NCBI GenBank assembly: GCA_024638845.1
Contig: JAHEJN010000015.1
Coordinates: 1 to 45,997 of the forward strand
From: Acidimicrobiales bacterium
GTDB lineage: Bacteria; Actinomycetota; Acidimicrobiia; Acidimicrobiales; JAHEJN01
Length of the DNA: 45,997 nucleotides
Direction: 5' to 3'
Of this stretch, positions 7,828 through 15,548 are shown piece by piece. The translations under genes and the position numbers were made by a program. Position 1 is the stretch's first letter. Every line of letters starts with the position of its first letter. The notes under the pieces were generated by a model. That model was not told the origin of the DNA, searched no databases, and saw only the letters and a program-made list of their open reading frames with translations.

Positions 7828-8721
7828 TCAGTGCTGGTGGGATTCGGCGCCGAAGCGAACCGCCGAGTGCCGACCTGTGGCCTCGATCACCGATCGGGCG
7901 ACGACGGCGAGCACGAACATGGCTGTGGCCACCAGAGCCATCGTGGCGCTCGGAGCCACGCTGCCCTGGTGAAAGCTCACAAGGAGGCCGATCACCACCG
8001 CCAGCGCACCGAAGGCCACCGCCGCAGCCATGATGTGCGGCACCCGACGGACGAGCAGGGAGGCCGTGGCCGGAGGCGCGACGAGGAACGCGAAGACCAA
8101 CAGGTTCCCGACGGTCTCGAACGTGGCCACGACCGCGATGGCCACGAGGGCCAGCAACACGCCGTTGGCGAGTCGCGGGCGGAGGCCGAGCAGTTCGGCC
8201 TGCACCTCGTCGAAGCTCAGGACGAGGAACGAGCGGTGGAACACGATCACGCCCACCAGCGCCAGAGCTGCGGCGACGGCCTGTCGGACCAGGTCGCCGT
8301 CGGTCACCCCGGTGACCGAACCGAACAGGAACCGGTTGAGATCGCCCGCGTAGGAGGCGGACTGACTCGACATCACCACCACCGCCAGGGCGAGAAACCC
8401 GACGAACAGGACACCGATCGACGTGTCGTCGGGCAGCGGTGAGCGAGAGCGCAACACGTTGAGGGCGCCGACCATGACCAGGGCAGCCAGCAGCGCGCCG
8501 ACGGTTGGGCTCGTTCCGATGACGAACGCGATCGCCACTCCGGGAAGGACACCGTGGGCCAGTGCGTCCCCGAGGAACGTCAGCCCGCGAAGCACGACCC
8601 ACGTTCCCACCAGCGAGGTGGCGACGACGGCGAGCAGGCTGGCGACGAGCGCATCGCGCATGAACGCGTTGTCGACGAACGGTGCGATCCACCACGTCCA
8701 GGGGTCGGTGAGCCAGCTCAT
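7828..8721 (-). CDS. ABC-3 family metal transporter permease (ZnuB-like)
   Basis: The protein has 297 residues and about eight to nine TM helices. It begins MSWLTDPWTWWIAPFVDNAFM and has the family's GTWVVLRGLTFLGDALAHGVLPG region, typical of ZnuB/MntC/TroC permeases. I chose the ATG at 8721. A TTG at 8736 would extend the protein by five residues, but it would place the palindrome at 8721-8735 inside the coding region and leave no promoter. The C terminus ends with a His-containing tail (GAESHQH) that could touch metal. It presumably works with the ATPase at 7046. A TAGTAT -10 box directly followed by a Zur-like operator suggests repression by a metal-bound Fur-family regulator. Confidence 0.88.
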   Translation of the reverse strand: MSWLTDPWTWWIAPFVDNAFMRDALVASLLAVVATSLVGTWVVLRGLTFLGDALAHGVLPGVAIAFVIGTSPTVGALLAALVMVGALNVLRSRSPLPDDTSIGVLFVGFLALAVVVMSSQSASYAGDLNRFLFGSVTGVTDGDLVRQAVAAALALVGVIVFHRSFLVLSFDEVQAELLGLRPRLANGVLLALVAIAVVATFETVGNLLVFAFLVAPPATASLLVRRVPHIMAAAVAFGALAVVIGLLVSFHQGSVAPSATMALVATAMFVLAVVARSVIEATGRHSAVRFGAESHQH

Positions 8722-8735
8722 GAGAATGGTTCTCA
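8721..8735 (-). promoter_or_regulatory. Zur/Fur-like operator overlapping the permease start
   Basis: TGAGAACCATTCTCA is a perfect inverted repeat with 6-bp arms and a 3-bp centre. Its size and TGA-TCA ends match actinobacterial Zur boxes. It begins immediately after a TAGTAT -10 box (8741-8736) and its last bases form part of the ATG, so a bound repressor would cover the transcription start. Confidence 0.6.
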
Positions 8736-8741
8736 ATACTA
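8736..8741 (-). promoter_or_regulatory. Candidate -10 box of the permease gene
   Basis: TAGTAT on the minus strand matches four of six consensus bases. It is placed so that transcription would start inside the adjoining palindrome. No convincing -35 is visible. Confidence 0.4.
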
Positions 8742-8842
8742 CTGGAGTGGAGCTGATCAGCTCGGCGGCTCGACATCTGGGACCCAGACCGGCGTACGAG
8801 GTAGCTGAGGCCCGATTGGGTGACGCTGATCGGAAAGGTGGA

Positions 8843-8868
8843 CGGGGCGCAGAAGGTGAGGCGCCCCG
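8843..8868 (-). terminator. Hairpin downstream of the LLM oxidoreductase gene
   Basis: Eight base pairs (CGGGGCGC with GCGCCCCG) enclose a 10-nt loop about 20 nt past the stop codon at 8888. A poor T-run (CCACCTTT) follows. It is a plausible but weak intrinsic terminator, of the U-poor kind common in actinobacteria. Confidence 0.4.
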
Positions 8869-8887
8869 GTGGATCTGCCCGATGCGG

Positions 8888-9925
8888 TCACGCCAGCCAC
8901 TCGGCGAGGCGGGCTATCTGGCCCGGCGCGTCGGGACCGGCGGGGTTGATCTGCAGCCACGTGACCCCGGCCTCCCGATATGCCTCGACGCGATCACGCA
9001 CATGGCCCTCGGGGCCGACCAACTGCGTCGCGGTCAGGAACTCCTGCGGGATGGCCGCGGCGGCCTCGTCCTTTCGACCGGACAGGAACAGCTCCTGGAT
9101 CTGGTCGGCCTGGTTCTCGTACCCGTACCGCCGGAAGATGTTGTTGTAGAAGTTCTTGCCCCTCGCACCCATACCGCCCACGTACAAGGCGATTTGCGGT
9201 CGCACCGCGTCTCGGATCGTCGCCGCGGTTGGCTCGTCGCAGATGGCGAATGCCGCGCCGGCCACGATCTCGAGCGGTCCGAGCTCGGGGGAACGCACGG
9301 CGAGGCCTCGGGCCAGATCTTCGCCCCACACGTCGGCCGCCTTCTCGGGGTGGAACAACACCGGAAGCCATCCGGTGGCGATCTCAGCGGTGAGCTCGAC
9401 GTTCTTCGGACCGAGGCTCGCCAGGTATATCGGGATCTCGGGCCGCACGGGCGTGTTGATGAGCTTGAGCGGCTTGCCCAACCCCGTTCCCTGGTCGGGC
9501 GGCAGAGGCAGCGGGTAGTGCGGTCCGGGATGCTCGAGCCGTTCACGGCGCCAGACCTTCCGACAGATGTCGACGATCTCACGCGTCCGTCCGAGGGGAT
9601 TGTCGAACGCGACTCCGTGCCAGCCTTCGATCACCTGAGGGCCCGAGACGCCGAGACCGAGGATGAAGCGGCCGCCGGAGACCGCATCGAGCCCTGCGGC
9701 GGTCATGGCGATCAGGGCCGGGGTGCGCGAGTAGATCGGCAAGATCCCCGACATGAGCTCCAGATGTTCGGTCTTGGCCGCCAAGTAGCCCAGAATGCTC
9801 ACCGAGTCGTAGCTGTAGAGCTCGGCCACCCAGACGAGGCCGACTCCTGCGGCTTCGAGACTGCGAGCCTCGTCGGCAGCCGCTCGCGGGTCACCCGTGT
9901 AGCGCAGGGGCATGGCGATCTTCAT
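8888..9925 (-). CDS. LLM-class (luciferase-like) F420-dependent oxidoreductase
   Basis: The protein has 345 residues, a full-length TIM-barrel of the bacterial luciferase-like superfamily. Family features include MKIAMPLRYTGDP at the first strand, GVGLVWVAELYSYD, PIYSRTPALIAMTAAGLDAVSGGRFILGLG (shown here in parts: the GRFILGLG turn is diagnostic) and the Pro/Ile-rich EIPIYLASLGPK. In actinobacteria such proteins usually use coenzyme F420 rather than FMN. The substrate is unknown. A GAGG ribosome binding site precedes the ATG. The gene stands alone between the metal permease and the dioxygenase, with a weak terminator hairpin after it. Confidence 0.85.
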   Translation of the reverse strand: MKIAMPLRYTGDPRAAADEARSLEAAGVGLVWVAELYSYDSVSILGYLAAKTEHLELMSGILPIYSRTPALIAMTAAGLDAVSGGRFILGLGVSGPQVIEGWHGVAFDNPLGRTREIVDICRKVWRRERLEHPGPHYPLPLPPDQGTGLGKPLKLINTPVRPEIPIYLASLGPKNVELTAEIATGWLPVLFHPEKAADVWGEDLARGLAVRSPELGPLEIVAGAAFAICDEPTAATIRDAVRPQIALYVGGMGARGKNFYNNIFRRYGYENQADQIQELFLSGRKDEAAAAIPQEFLTATQLVGPEGHVRDRVEAYREAGVTWLQINPAGPDAPGQIARLAEWLA

Positions 9926-10006
9926 CGGAACCTCGGTTTCGTCGTTTGGAGCATCTTCACCATGCCAGCTCCATGCCCGTCTCGACGATGCCCACGGGTT
10001 GTCGGC

Positions 10007-10933
10007 TCAGGCGACGACGGTGAGGTCGGACCGGCGCCGGAGCAGCCGACGGGACTGCGGCGGCAACGCAGTCCACCGATCTTGTCGGATCTCGTGGCGC
10101 CAGAGGTGCGAGCGCTTGGTCATGAGGTTCACCTGGTAGGCATCGCGCGGATGCGGCGACCGACGGCCACGGTGCAAGGCCTGGGAGTCGAAGAAGACGA
10201 TGGAACCGGCACGAGCACAGGCGACGATCTCGTCGTATGCCGGCTGCCGGCAGAGCTGTTCGATCTCGCCGTCGGGAAGGAAGTTCCGGAGTCGACGCGC
10301 CCTCGAGTACACGAGGCGATGCGAGCCGCGGATCACGACGGTGGCCGATCCGTCGGCACCGACATCGTCCATCAGCAGGATGGCGTTCAGCTTCTGGCCC
10401 CGTGCGTCGTGATGCCAGCCGGCGAAGCCGCGTCGGTCGGTGAGGGTCGTCGGGCCGGTGCGGGTGGCGATCATGGCCTGGTAGAGCCACCGCCGTCCGA
10501 GGTATCCCGCGGCGACTTCTCTCAGCTCGGGGAGCAGGAGGAACTCGACGTAGCCGGGCAGAACCATGAGCGGGTCATGGGTTCGGTGGATACCGAGGTC
10601 GCGCTGCCACTCGTGGACCTCGTACTCGCGGAGTCCACCGGTCGAGGCCGGTTTGACCCGAGTCGTACCGAGCAGACCGGGGATCTCGCCGACGAAGTGG
10701 TCGAGGTCGGCCCGTGCGGCTTCGAGGAACTCGGCGGATACCGCGTCGGGCAGAACGGCGACGCCGTCCTCGACGAGTTGTCCGACCATGTCGCGGACCC
10801 GACCGTGACCCCGGCGCGGCAGCACCAGCCTCGTTCTGTCGGCCAGCTGGGGCACGAGATCGGCGAGCTCGGCGGGCCGACGAAGCAACGCCCCCATTTC
10901 GCGAGCTCGGTAGACACCGGGCAGAACGGGCAT
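10007..10933 (-). CDS. PhyH-like Fe(II)/2-oxoglutarate dioxygenase
   Basis: The protein has 308 residues. The jelly-roll iron triad is visible: H174 and D176 in WHHDARG, and distal H254 in DSQALHRG, with R263 (HPRDAYQVNL) placed to bind 2-oxoglutarate. The region HHDARGQKLNAILLMDD and the IRGSHRLVYS loop fit the phytanoyl-CoA dioxygenase family, which hydroxylates varied small molecules or lipids. The substrate cannot be predicted. The ATG overlaps the stop codon of the CNBD-GNAT gene by one base (TGATG), so the two are co-translated. That links a cAMP-gated acetyltransferase to an oxygenase, which is unexpected. Confidence 0.85.
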   Translation of the reverse strand: MPVLPGVYRAREMGALLRRPAELADLVPQLADRTRLVLPRRGHGRVRDMVGQLVEDGVAVLPDAVSAEFLEAARADLDHFVGEIPGLLGTTRVKPASTGGLREYEVHEWQRDLGIHRTHDPLMVLPGYVEFLLLPELREVAAGYLGRRWLYQAMIATRTGPTTLTDRRGFAGWHHDARGQKLNAILLMDDVGADGSATVVIRGSHRLVYSRARRLRNFLPDGEIEQLCRQPAYDEIVACARAGSIVFFDSQALHRGRRSPHPRDAYQVNLMTKRSHLWRHEIRQDRWTALPPQSRRLLRRRSDLTVVA

Positions 10934-11949
10934 CACGTCGCCCGAGGGTGGGGCACGACCAGCGCGATGCCGGCCGCGCTCACCACGTCGTTGGCCGCGG
11001 CTGCGAGGTCGTCGCCGAGATGGGCCGGGAGCAGGGCGCAGGCGGCCTCCACTTCGAGCTCGGCCGACACCGACGAGCCGTCGACCGCGTGGAACCGCGC
11101 GTCGGCCTTGCCGAGCACCGCTCGCATTGCGTCGTTGTCGGCGAGCATCTCGGCGGTGAAGGTCGCGATGCCTGCGCAGTCTGCCGCCGCCGCGAGGGCA
11201 CCGAGCAGCATCGTGGCGACACCCCGCCCACGACTCTCCTCGTCGACCCCGAAGGCGACCTCGGCGCGTCGAGGGTCCCCGGCCGACCGGACATAGCGGG
11301 CCAGACCCAGACCGACATCGGGTCGGACCCGATCGACGACCACCCACGCGAAGTGGTCGACGTAGTCGATCTCGACCAGATAATCGATCAAGTCGGCCGA
11401 GGGTGCCGCGGCGCTGAAGAAGCGGCGACGCAGAGACTCCGCCGACCAGCGCCGGAGCTGATTGGTGTAGGCGAGCTTGTCGCTGGCGAGCAGTGGTCGC
11501 AGGTACACGTCGGAGCCGTCGCGGAGCGTGGCCGGGACTTCGGGCGCAGCCATTGCGAGTCGAGCGGCTGCGATGCGCTGCAGTCTGCGACGCAGACCGG
11601 GGAGGGCCAGCATCTCCTCGAACGCATCACGACCACCGACATAGAGCACGGTCGGTGAGGCCGCCACCGCCGTGGCCCGCCGTGGCCGGCCCGAAGCGAT
11701 GCCGAGCTCACCGACGATCGAGCCGCGCTCGGCCACGGCCAGCACGGTCCCGTCCGTGTCGAAGATCTCGATCGTGCCCATGCCGACCAGGGCGAAAGAT
11801 GTCGAGGCATCGCCCTTGCGAACCACTTCGGCGCCGGCGACGAGCTCCCGGACCTCGAGCAGTCCGGCCAGCCGACCGACCCCGGACACACCGTCGAACA
11901 GCTCGAGCATCGACAGGTCGTCGACCGCAACCGGTCCCGGGTGGCCCAT
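10933..11949 (-). CDS. cAMP-regulated protein lysine acetyltransferase, Pat-like (CNBD + GNAT)
   Basis: The protein has 338 residues. The N-terminal cyclic-nucleotide-binding domain (about 10-130) has the phosphate-binding cassette IVGELGIASGRPRRATAV (E81 and R91 expected to contact cAMP). The C-terminal GNAT domain (about 145-300) has the acetyl-CoA loop SRGRGVA (239-245) and a Glu at 230 (RRAEVAFGV) aligning with the catalytic Glu of mycobacterial Pat. SAESLRRRFFS and DYLVEIDYVDHFAWVV also match Pat (Rv0998/MSMEG_5458). In mycobacteria Pat acetylates and inactivates acetyl-CoA synthetase and other acyl-CoA ligases when cAMP is high. An upstream ATG at 12006 would add 19 residues but runs into the paaA promoter, so 11949 is preferred. 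Confidence 0.88.
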   Translation of the reverse strand: MGHPGPVAVDDLSMLELFDGVSGVGRLAGLLEVRELVAGAEVVRKGDASTSFALVGMGTIEIFDTDGTVLAVAERGSIVGELGIASGRPRRATAVAASPTVLYVGGRDAFEEMLALPGLRRRLQRIAAARLAMAAPEVPATLRDGSDVYLRPLLASDKLAYTNQLRRWSAESLRRRFFSAAAPSADLIDYLVEIDYVDHFAWVVVDRVRPDVGLGLARYVRSAGDPRRAEVAFGVDEESRGRGVATMLLGALAAAADCAGIATFTAEMLADNDAMRAVLGKADARFHAVDGSSVSAELEVEAACALLPAHLGDDLAAAANDVVSAAGIALVVPHPRAT

Positions 11950-11995
11950 GGCACCAGTGTGGCCCAACAGTGCCGTCGATTGTCGCCTCCAATAA

Positions 11996-12024
11996 TTGAC
12001 ACACATGCGTGGATCATCGATACT
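11996..12024 (+). promoter_or_regulatory. Promoter of the paaABCDE operon
   Basis: TTGACA (11996-12001) is a perfect -35 box, followed by a 17-bp spacer and GATACT (12019-12024) as a -10 matching four of six bases. It lies in an AT-richer patch 29 bases before the paaA ATG. Confidence 0.6.
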
Positions 12025-12035
12025 TTTCGTGTATC
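12019..12035 (+). promoter_or_regulatory. Inverted repeat over the paaA -10, candidate operator
   Basis: GATAC-N7-GTATC covers the -10 box and the expected transcription start. A repressor bound here would block initiation. The convergent paaX product is the obvious candidate ligand-responsive repressor, but a TetR-type PaaR encoded elsewhere is equally possible. Confidence 0.4.
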
Positions 12036-12052
12036 ACTTCAGGGGAGTCGCC

Positions 12053-13009
12053 ATGCCCGCACCTGCCAGCGAGACACGGCAGAATCGCTTCGACCGCGTC
12101 ATCGCCGCCGACCAGCGCATCGAGCCCGACGACTGGATGCCCGAGGACTATCGCAAGAACCTCATCCGCCAGATCGCACAGCACGCGCACTCCGAGATCA
12201 TCGGCATGCAACCCGAGGGCAACTGGCTCACCCGGGCACCGAGCCTGCGTCGCAAGTCGATCCTGCTGGCCAAGGTGCAGGACGAAGCAGGCCACGGGCT
12301 GTACCTCTACGGCGCGGCCGAGACGCTGGGCATCACGCGCCACGAACTGCTCGATCTGCTCCACACGGGGCGGCAGAAGTACGCCAACATCTTCAACTAC
12401 CCCACTCCCACCTGGGCCGACATGGGCGCCATCGGATGGCTGGTCGACGGCGCGGCGATCACCAACCAGATCCCACTGTGTCGGTGCTCGTTCGGCCCCT
12501 ACGCACGTGCGATGGTCCGCATCTGCAAGGAGGAGAGCTTCCATCAGCGTCAGGGCTTCGAGATCATGGTCACCCTGTGCAACGGCACCGTCGAGCAGAA
12601 GGCGATGGCCCAGGAAGCGCTGAACCGGTGGTGGTGGCCCACGCTGATGATGTTCGGGCCGCCCGACACCGAGTCGGCCCACAGCCAGAAGTCGATGCAG
12701 TGGAAGATCAAGCGATTCACCAACGACGAGCTCCGCCAGAAGTTCGTCGATGCCACCGTTCCCCAGGCCGACCTGATCGGCCTCACCGTTCCCGATCCCG
12801 AACTGGCGTGGAACGACGAACGCGGCCACTACGACTTCGGTGAACCCGACTGGGACGAGCTCCGCCGGGTGGTGGCCGGCGACGGTCCGTGCAACGCCGA
12901 ACGCATGGCCACCCGGAAGGGCGCCCACGACGACGGTGCATGGGTTCGCGAGGCGGCCGTGGCCCACGCCGAGAAGGTCGCAGCCCGCACCGCCGAGATC
13001 GCCGCATGA
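12053..13009 (+). CDS. paaA: 1,2-phenylacetyl-CoA epoxidase subunit PaaA
   Basis: The protein has 318 residues, the catalytic diiron oxygenase subunit of the PaaABCE multicomponent epoxidase. The enzyme converts phenylacetyl-CoA to its 1,2-epoxide, the ring-activating step of aerobic phenylacetate catabolism. Diiron motifs are visible: the [14 protein letters not shown] region, [13 protein letters not shown] (E-x2-H) and [14 protein letters not shown] (E-x2-H). I chose the ATG at 12053 because AGGGGAG precedes it by 5 nt; the upstream in-frame ATG at 11996 lies inside the -35 box. It is the first of five overlapping genes. No paaK ligase, paaG or paaZ follows, so the rest of the pathway must lie elsewhere. 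Confidence 0.97.
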   Translation: MPAPASETRQNRFDRVIAADQRIEPDDWMPEDYRKNLIRQIAQHAHSEIIGMQPEGNWLTRAPSLRRKSILLAKVQDEAGHGLYLYGAAETLGITRHELLDLLHTGRQKYANIFNYPTPTWADMGAIGWLVDGAAITNQIPLCRCSFGPYARAMVRICKEESFHQRQGFEIMVTLCNGTVEQKAMAQEALNRWWWPTLMMFGPPDTESAHSQKSMQWKIKRFTNDELRQKFVDATVPQADLIGLTVPDPELAWNDERGHYDFGEPDWDELRRVVAGDGPCNAERMATRKGAHDDGAWVREAAVAHAEKVAARTAEIAA

Positions 13010-13290
13010 GCGACAACTGGAACCTCTGGGAGGTCTTCGTGCGCCCTCGTCGTGGCCTCGACCACGTGCACGCCGGTTCCGTCCACGCCCCCGATGCCGA
13101 GATCGCCCTCCAACATGCGCGGGACCTGTTCACCCGGCGAGGCGAAGGGGTGAGTCTCTGGGTGGTGAGATCGGCCGACATCGTGGCGTCGGATCCCGGC
13201 GACGCCGGCGAGCTGTTCGATCCGGCCGACGGCAAGGACTACCGCTACCCCACGCACTACGAGTTGCCCGACGAAGTCGCCAACATGTGA
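13006..13290 (+). CDS. paaB: 1,2-phenylacetyl-CoA epoxidase subunit PaaB
   Basis: The small subunit has 94 residues. The hallmark opening [20 protein letters not shown] and the Gly/Trp motif [14 protein letters not shown] are intact. PaaB bridges the PaaAC catalytic core to the reductase and is needed for full activity, although it has no cofactor itself. Its ATG overlaps the paaA stop (ATGA) and its stop overlaps the paaC start, as expected for fixed subunit ratios. Confidence 0.96.
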   Translation: MSDNWNLWEVFVRPRRGLDHVHAGSVHAPDAEIALQHARDLFTRRGEGVSLWVVRSADIVASDPGDAGELFDPADGKDYRYPTHYELPDEVANM

Positions 13291-14000
13291 TGGGCGCCAC
13301 GGTGTTGTCGAACGACGAGCTGCTCCGGCACGCCGACCGGGCCATGGTCCTGGCGCAGCGACTCACCGAATGGATCGCCCACGCTCCCGACCTCGAGGAG
13401 GACATGGCGCTGGCGAACCTCGGGCTCGATCTGCTGGGGCAGGCCCGCTCGCTCTACACACTTGCCGGGGCACGCGAGGGTGCCGGCCGCACCGAAGACG
13501 ACTTCGCCTACCTTCGCGAGGCCCGGGAATTCCGCAATCCGGCATTGGTCGAGCAGCCCAACGGCGACTTCGCCGCCACTATCGTGCGACAGTTCCTGCA
13601 CGACGCCTACGCCATCGAATGGTGGACCGCACGAGTCGACGGCCCCGATCCCGACGTCGGCGCCCTGGCCGCCAAAGTCGTCAAGGAGACCACCTATCAC
13701 CTCCGCTACAGCCGGGGCTGGCTGGTCCGGCTGGGCGACGGCACCGACGAGAGCCACCGACGCACTTCCGCCGCGGTCGATGCGCTGTGGCCCTTCGTCG
13801 GCGACCTCTTCGCACCGTCCGATGCCGCCCTGCGTCCCGGCTTCGACGATCGGGTAGCAGCGGGCTTCGCCGACGCGACGGTGTCGGTTCCCGCCGGCGC
13901 CGAGGCGTTCACACCGGCGACCGAACCGTCGCCGCTCCTGGTCGAACTCCTCGCCGAGATGCAGTCGCTGCATCGAGCCCATCCGGGGGTCTCGTGGTAG
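13290..14000 (+). CDS. paaC: 1,2-phenylacetyl-CoA epoxidase subunit PaaC
   Basis: The structural partner of PaaA has 236 residues. It shares the ferritin-like fold but, in characterised systems, does not hold the catalytic diiron centre. Visible family features are LTEWIAHAPDLEEDMALANL, DLLGQARSLYTLA, the FLHDAYAIEWW segment and KVVKETTYHLRYS. Start and stop overlap neighbouring genes (TGATG with paaB; the paaD GTG lies inside the 3' end). At the C terminus the usual LQRAHPG..W ending is present as SLHRAHPGVSW. Confidence 0.96.
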   Translation: MGATVLSNDELLRHADRAMVLAQRLTEWIAHAPDLEEDMALANLGLDLLGQARSLYTLAGAREGAGRTEDDFAYLREAREFRNPALVEQPNGDFAATIVRQFLHDAYAIEWWTARVDGPDPDVGALAAKVVKETTYHLRYSRGWLVRLGDGTDESHRRTSAAVDALWPFVGDLFAPSDAALRPGFDDRVAAGFADATVSVPAGAEAFTPATEPSPLLVELLAEMQSLHRAHPGVSW

Positions 14001-14482
14001 CCGCGATGTCGGTCGACCGGGTGCGCCGACTGGTCGATGCCGTACCCGATCCCGAGCTCCCGCACGTGACGATCGGCGACCTGGGCATGGTTCGCTCCGT
14101 TCGATCGTCGTCGTTCGGCATCGTCGTGGAGATCACCCCGACATACACGGGTTGCCCCGCCACCGAAGCGATCGTCGACGCGGTTCGCGCCGCCATCGGT
14201 GAGGCCGGCTACGGTCCCGCTTCGGTCGAGATGGTTCTCGACCCACCATGGACCACCGACGACATCACCGAGCAGGGTCGCGAGAAGCTGCGAAAGGCCG
14301 GAATCGCACCACCCCCGGAGATCGCGGGGGACCTCGAGGCCGTGATCGATCTTCCTGCTCCGTGCCCGCGTTGCCACTCCCGCCGCACCCGCCGACTCGG
14401 CGACTTCGGCGCGACCGCATGCAAGGCGCCCCACGTGTGCCAGGCCTGCGGCGAGCCCTTCGAGCTGTTCAAGCCGATCTGA
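13994..14482 (+). CDS. paaD: PaaD, Fe-S/diiron cluster assembly factor of the Paa epoxidase
   Basis: The protein has 162 residues. The N-terminal MIP18/DUF59-type domain includes DPELPHVTIGDLGMVRSV and the cysteine of TYTGCPAT. The C-terminal zinc-ribbon-like part has CPRC and CQAC pairs. PaaD is required for maturation of the epoxidase metal centres. I chose the GTG at 13994, with GGGGG four bases upstream, overlapping the paaC stop. An ATG at 14006 would shorten it by four residues. Confidence 0.94.
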   Translation: MVAAMSVDRVRRLVDAVPDPELPHVTIGDLGMVRSVRSSSFGIVVEITPTYTGCPATEAIVDAVRAAIGEAGYGPASVEMVLDPPWTTDDITEQGREKLRKAGIAPPPEIAGDLEAVIDLPAPCPRCHSRRTRRLGDFGATACKAPHVCQACGEPFELFKPI

Positions 14483-14483
14483 C

Positions 14484-15548
14484 GTGGCCCGCGCGACCCC
14501 GGTGTTCCACCGCCTTCGCGTGGCCGAGAAGCGACCCGACACCGACGACTCGGTGGTGCTGACCTTCGCCGTTCCCGAGGCGCTGTACGACGCATATCGC
14601 CACCGTCACGGCCAACACCTCACCCTCCGGGCGGCTCCGAACGGGGAGGAGATCCGGCGGAGCTACTCGGTGTGCGCACCCGCCGGTGGGCCGCTCCGAA
14701 TCGGTGTCCGCCAGGTACCCGACGGCGCCATGTCGGGCTGGCTCGCCCGCGACGTGGCCGTAGGCGACGAGATCGAGGTCATGACTCCGACGGGGAGCTT
14801 CACCTGCGACACCGACGCCACTGTCGCCCGGCGTCATGTGGCCATTGCCGCCGGCAGCGGGATCACTCCCATCCTGTCGATCGTCGGCACGCTGCTCGAG
14901 ACCGAGCCGAACAGCACCGTGAGCCTTCTCTATGTGAACCGATCGCACTCCTCGACCATGTTCGTCGAAGAGCTCGAAGCGTTGAAGAACCGACACCTGC
15001 AACGACTCCGGATCACCCATCTCTTCACTCGAGAGCCGGGGCCGAGTGCGTTGCTCTCGGGCCGCATCGACGAAGCGCGCTTCGATGCCCTGGTCGCCGC
15101 CGGCGTGATCGACACGACCGCCGACACCTACTTCGTGTGCGGGCCCCAAGCCATGGCCGAGACCGTGCTCGGCGGTCTCGCCGACCACGGCGTCGAGACC
15201 GAACGGGTGCGATCGGAGCTCTTCGGCGTGCCCTCGCCTGTTCGTTCCGTGACATCGGCCCCTTCGGTGATCGGAGCCGAATGCACCGTGGTGCTCAACG
15301 GGCGATCGTCGACGGTCGTGGTCGGACCGACCGACACGGTTCTCGATGCTGCGCTGCGAAACCGCTCGGATGTCCCGTATTCGTGTCGGGCCGGGGCGTG
15401 CTCGACCTGTCGGGCCAGGCTCACGAGCGGAGCCGTCGCGATGGACGTCTGCTACGGCCTCGAAGCCGACGAGGTCGATGCCGGCTACGTCCTCACGTGT
15501 CAGGCGCGACCCACCACCGACGCGGTCACGGTCGACTACGACGCCTGA
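14484..15548 (+). CDS. paaE: Phenylacetyl-CoA epoxidase reductase PaaE
   Basis: The protein has 354 residues. An N-terminal ferredoxin-NADP reductase module has FAD-binding RRSYSVCAP and the nucleotide-binding AAGSGITPILS. The C-terminal plant-type 2Fe-2S ferredoxin has ligands C301, C306, C309 and C339 (CRAGACSTC and LTCQ). It passes electrons from NADPH to the diiron centre of PaaA. The GTG start lies one base after the paaD stop. The last 13 bases overlap the 3' end of the convergent paaX gene. Confidence 0.96.
   Translation: MARATPVFHRLRVAEKRPDTDDSVVLTFAVPEALYDAYRHRHGQHLTLRAAPNGEEIRRSYSVCAPAGGPLRIGVRQVPDGAMSGWLARDVAVGDEIEVMTPTGSFTCDTDATVARRHVAIAAGSGITPILSIVGTLLETEPNSTVSLLYVNRSHSSTMFVEELEALKNRHLQRLRITHLFTREPGPSALLSGRIDEARFDALVAAGVIDTTADTYFVCGPQAMAETVLGGLADHGVETERVRSELFGVPSPVRSVTSAPSVIGAECTVVLNGRSSTVVVGPTDTVLDAALRNRSDVPYSCRAGACSTCRARLTSGAVAMDVCYGLEADEVDAGYVLTCQARPTTDAVTVDYDA

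Noticed and set aside
7798-7828. Terminator between the convergent ABC genes
   Set aside because: No stable inverted repeat could be found in the 29 bases between the stops.
8423-11296. 957-codon plus-strand open frame
   Set aside because: It lies antisense to the LLM oxidoreductase, dioxygenase and acetyltransferase, which all have clear family motifs; the translation has no recognisable domain.
11949-12006. Longer start (ATG at 12006) for the acetyltransferase
   Set aside because: It would overlap the paaA -35 box and adds 19 residues not expected from mycobacterial Pat; not excluded because a weak -10-like GATGAT lies 6 nt upstream.
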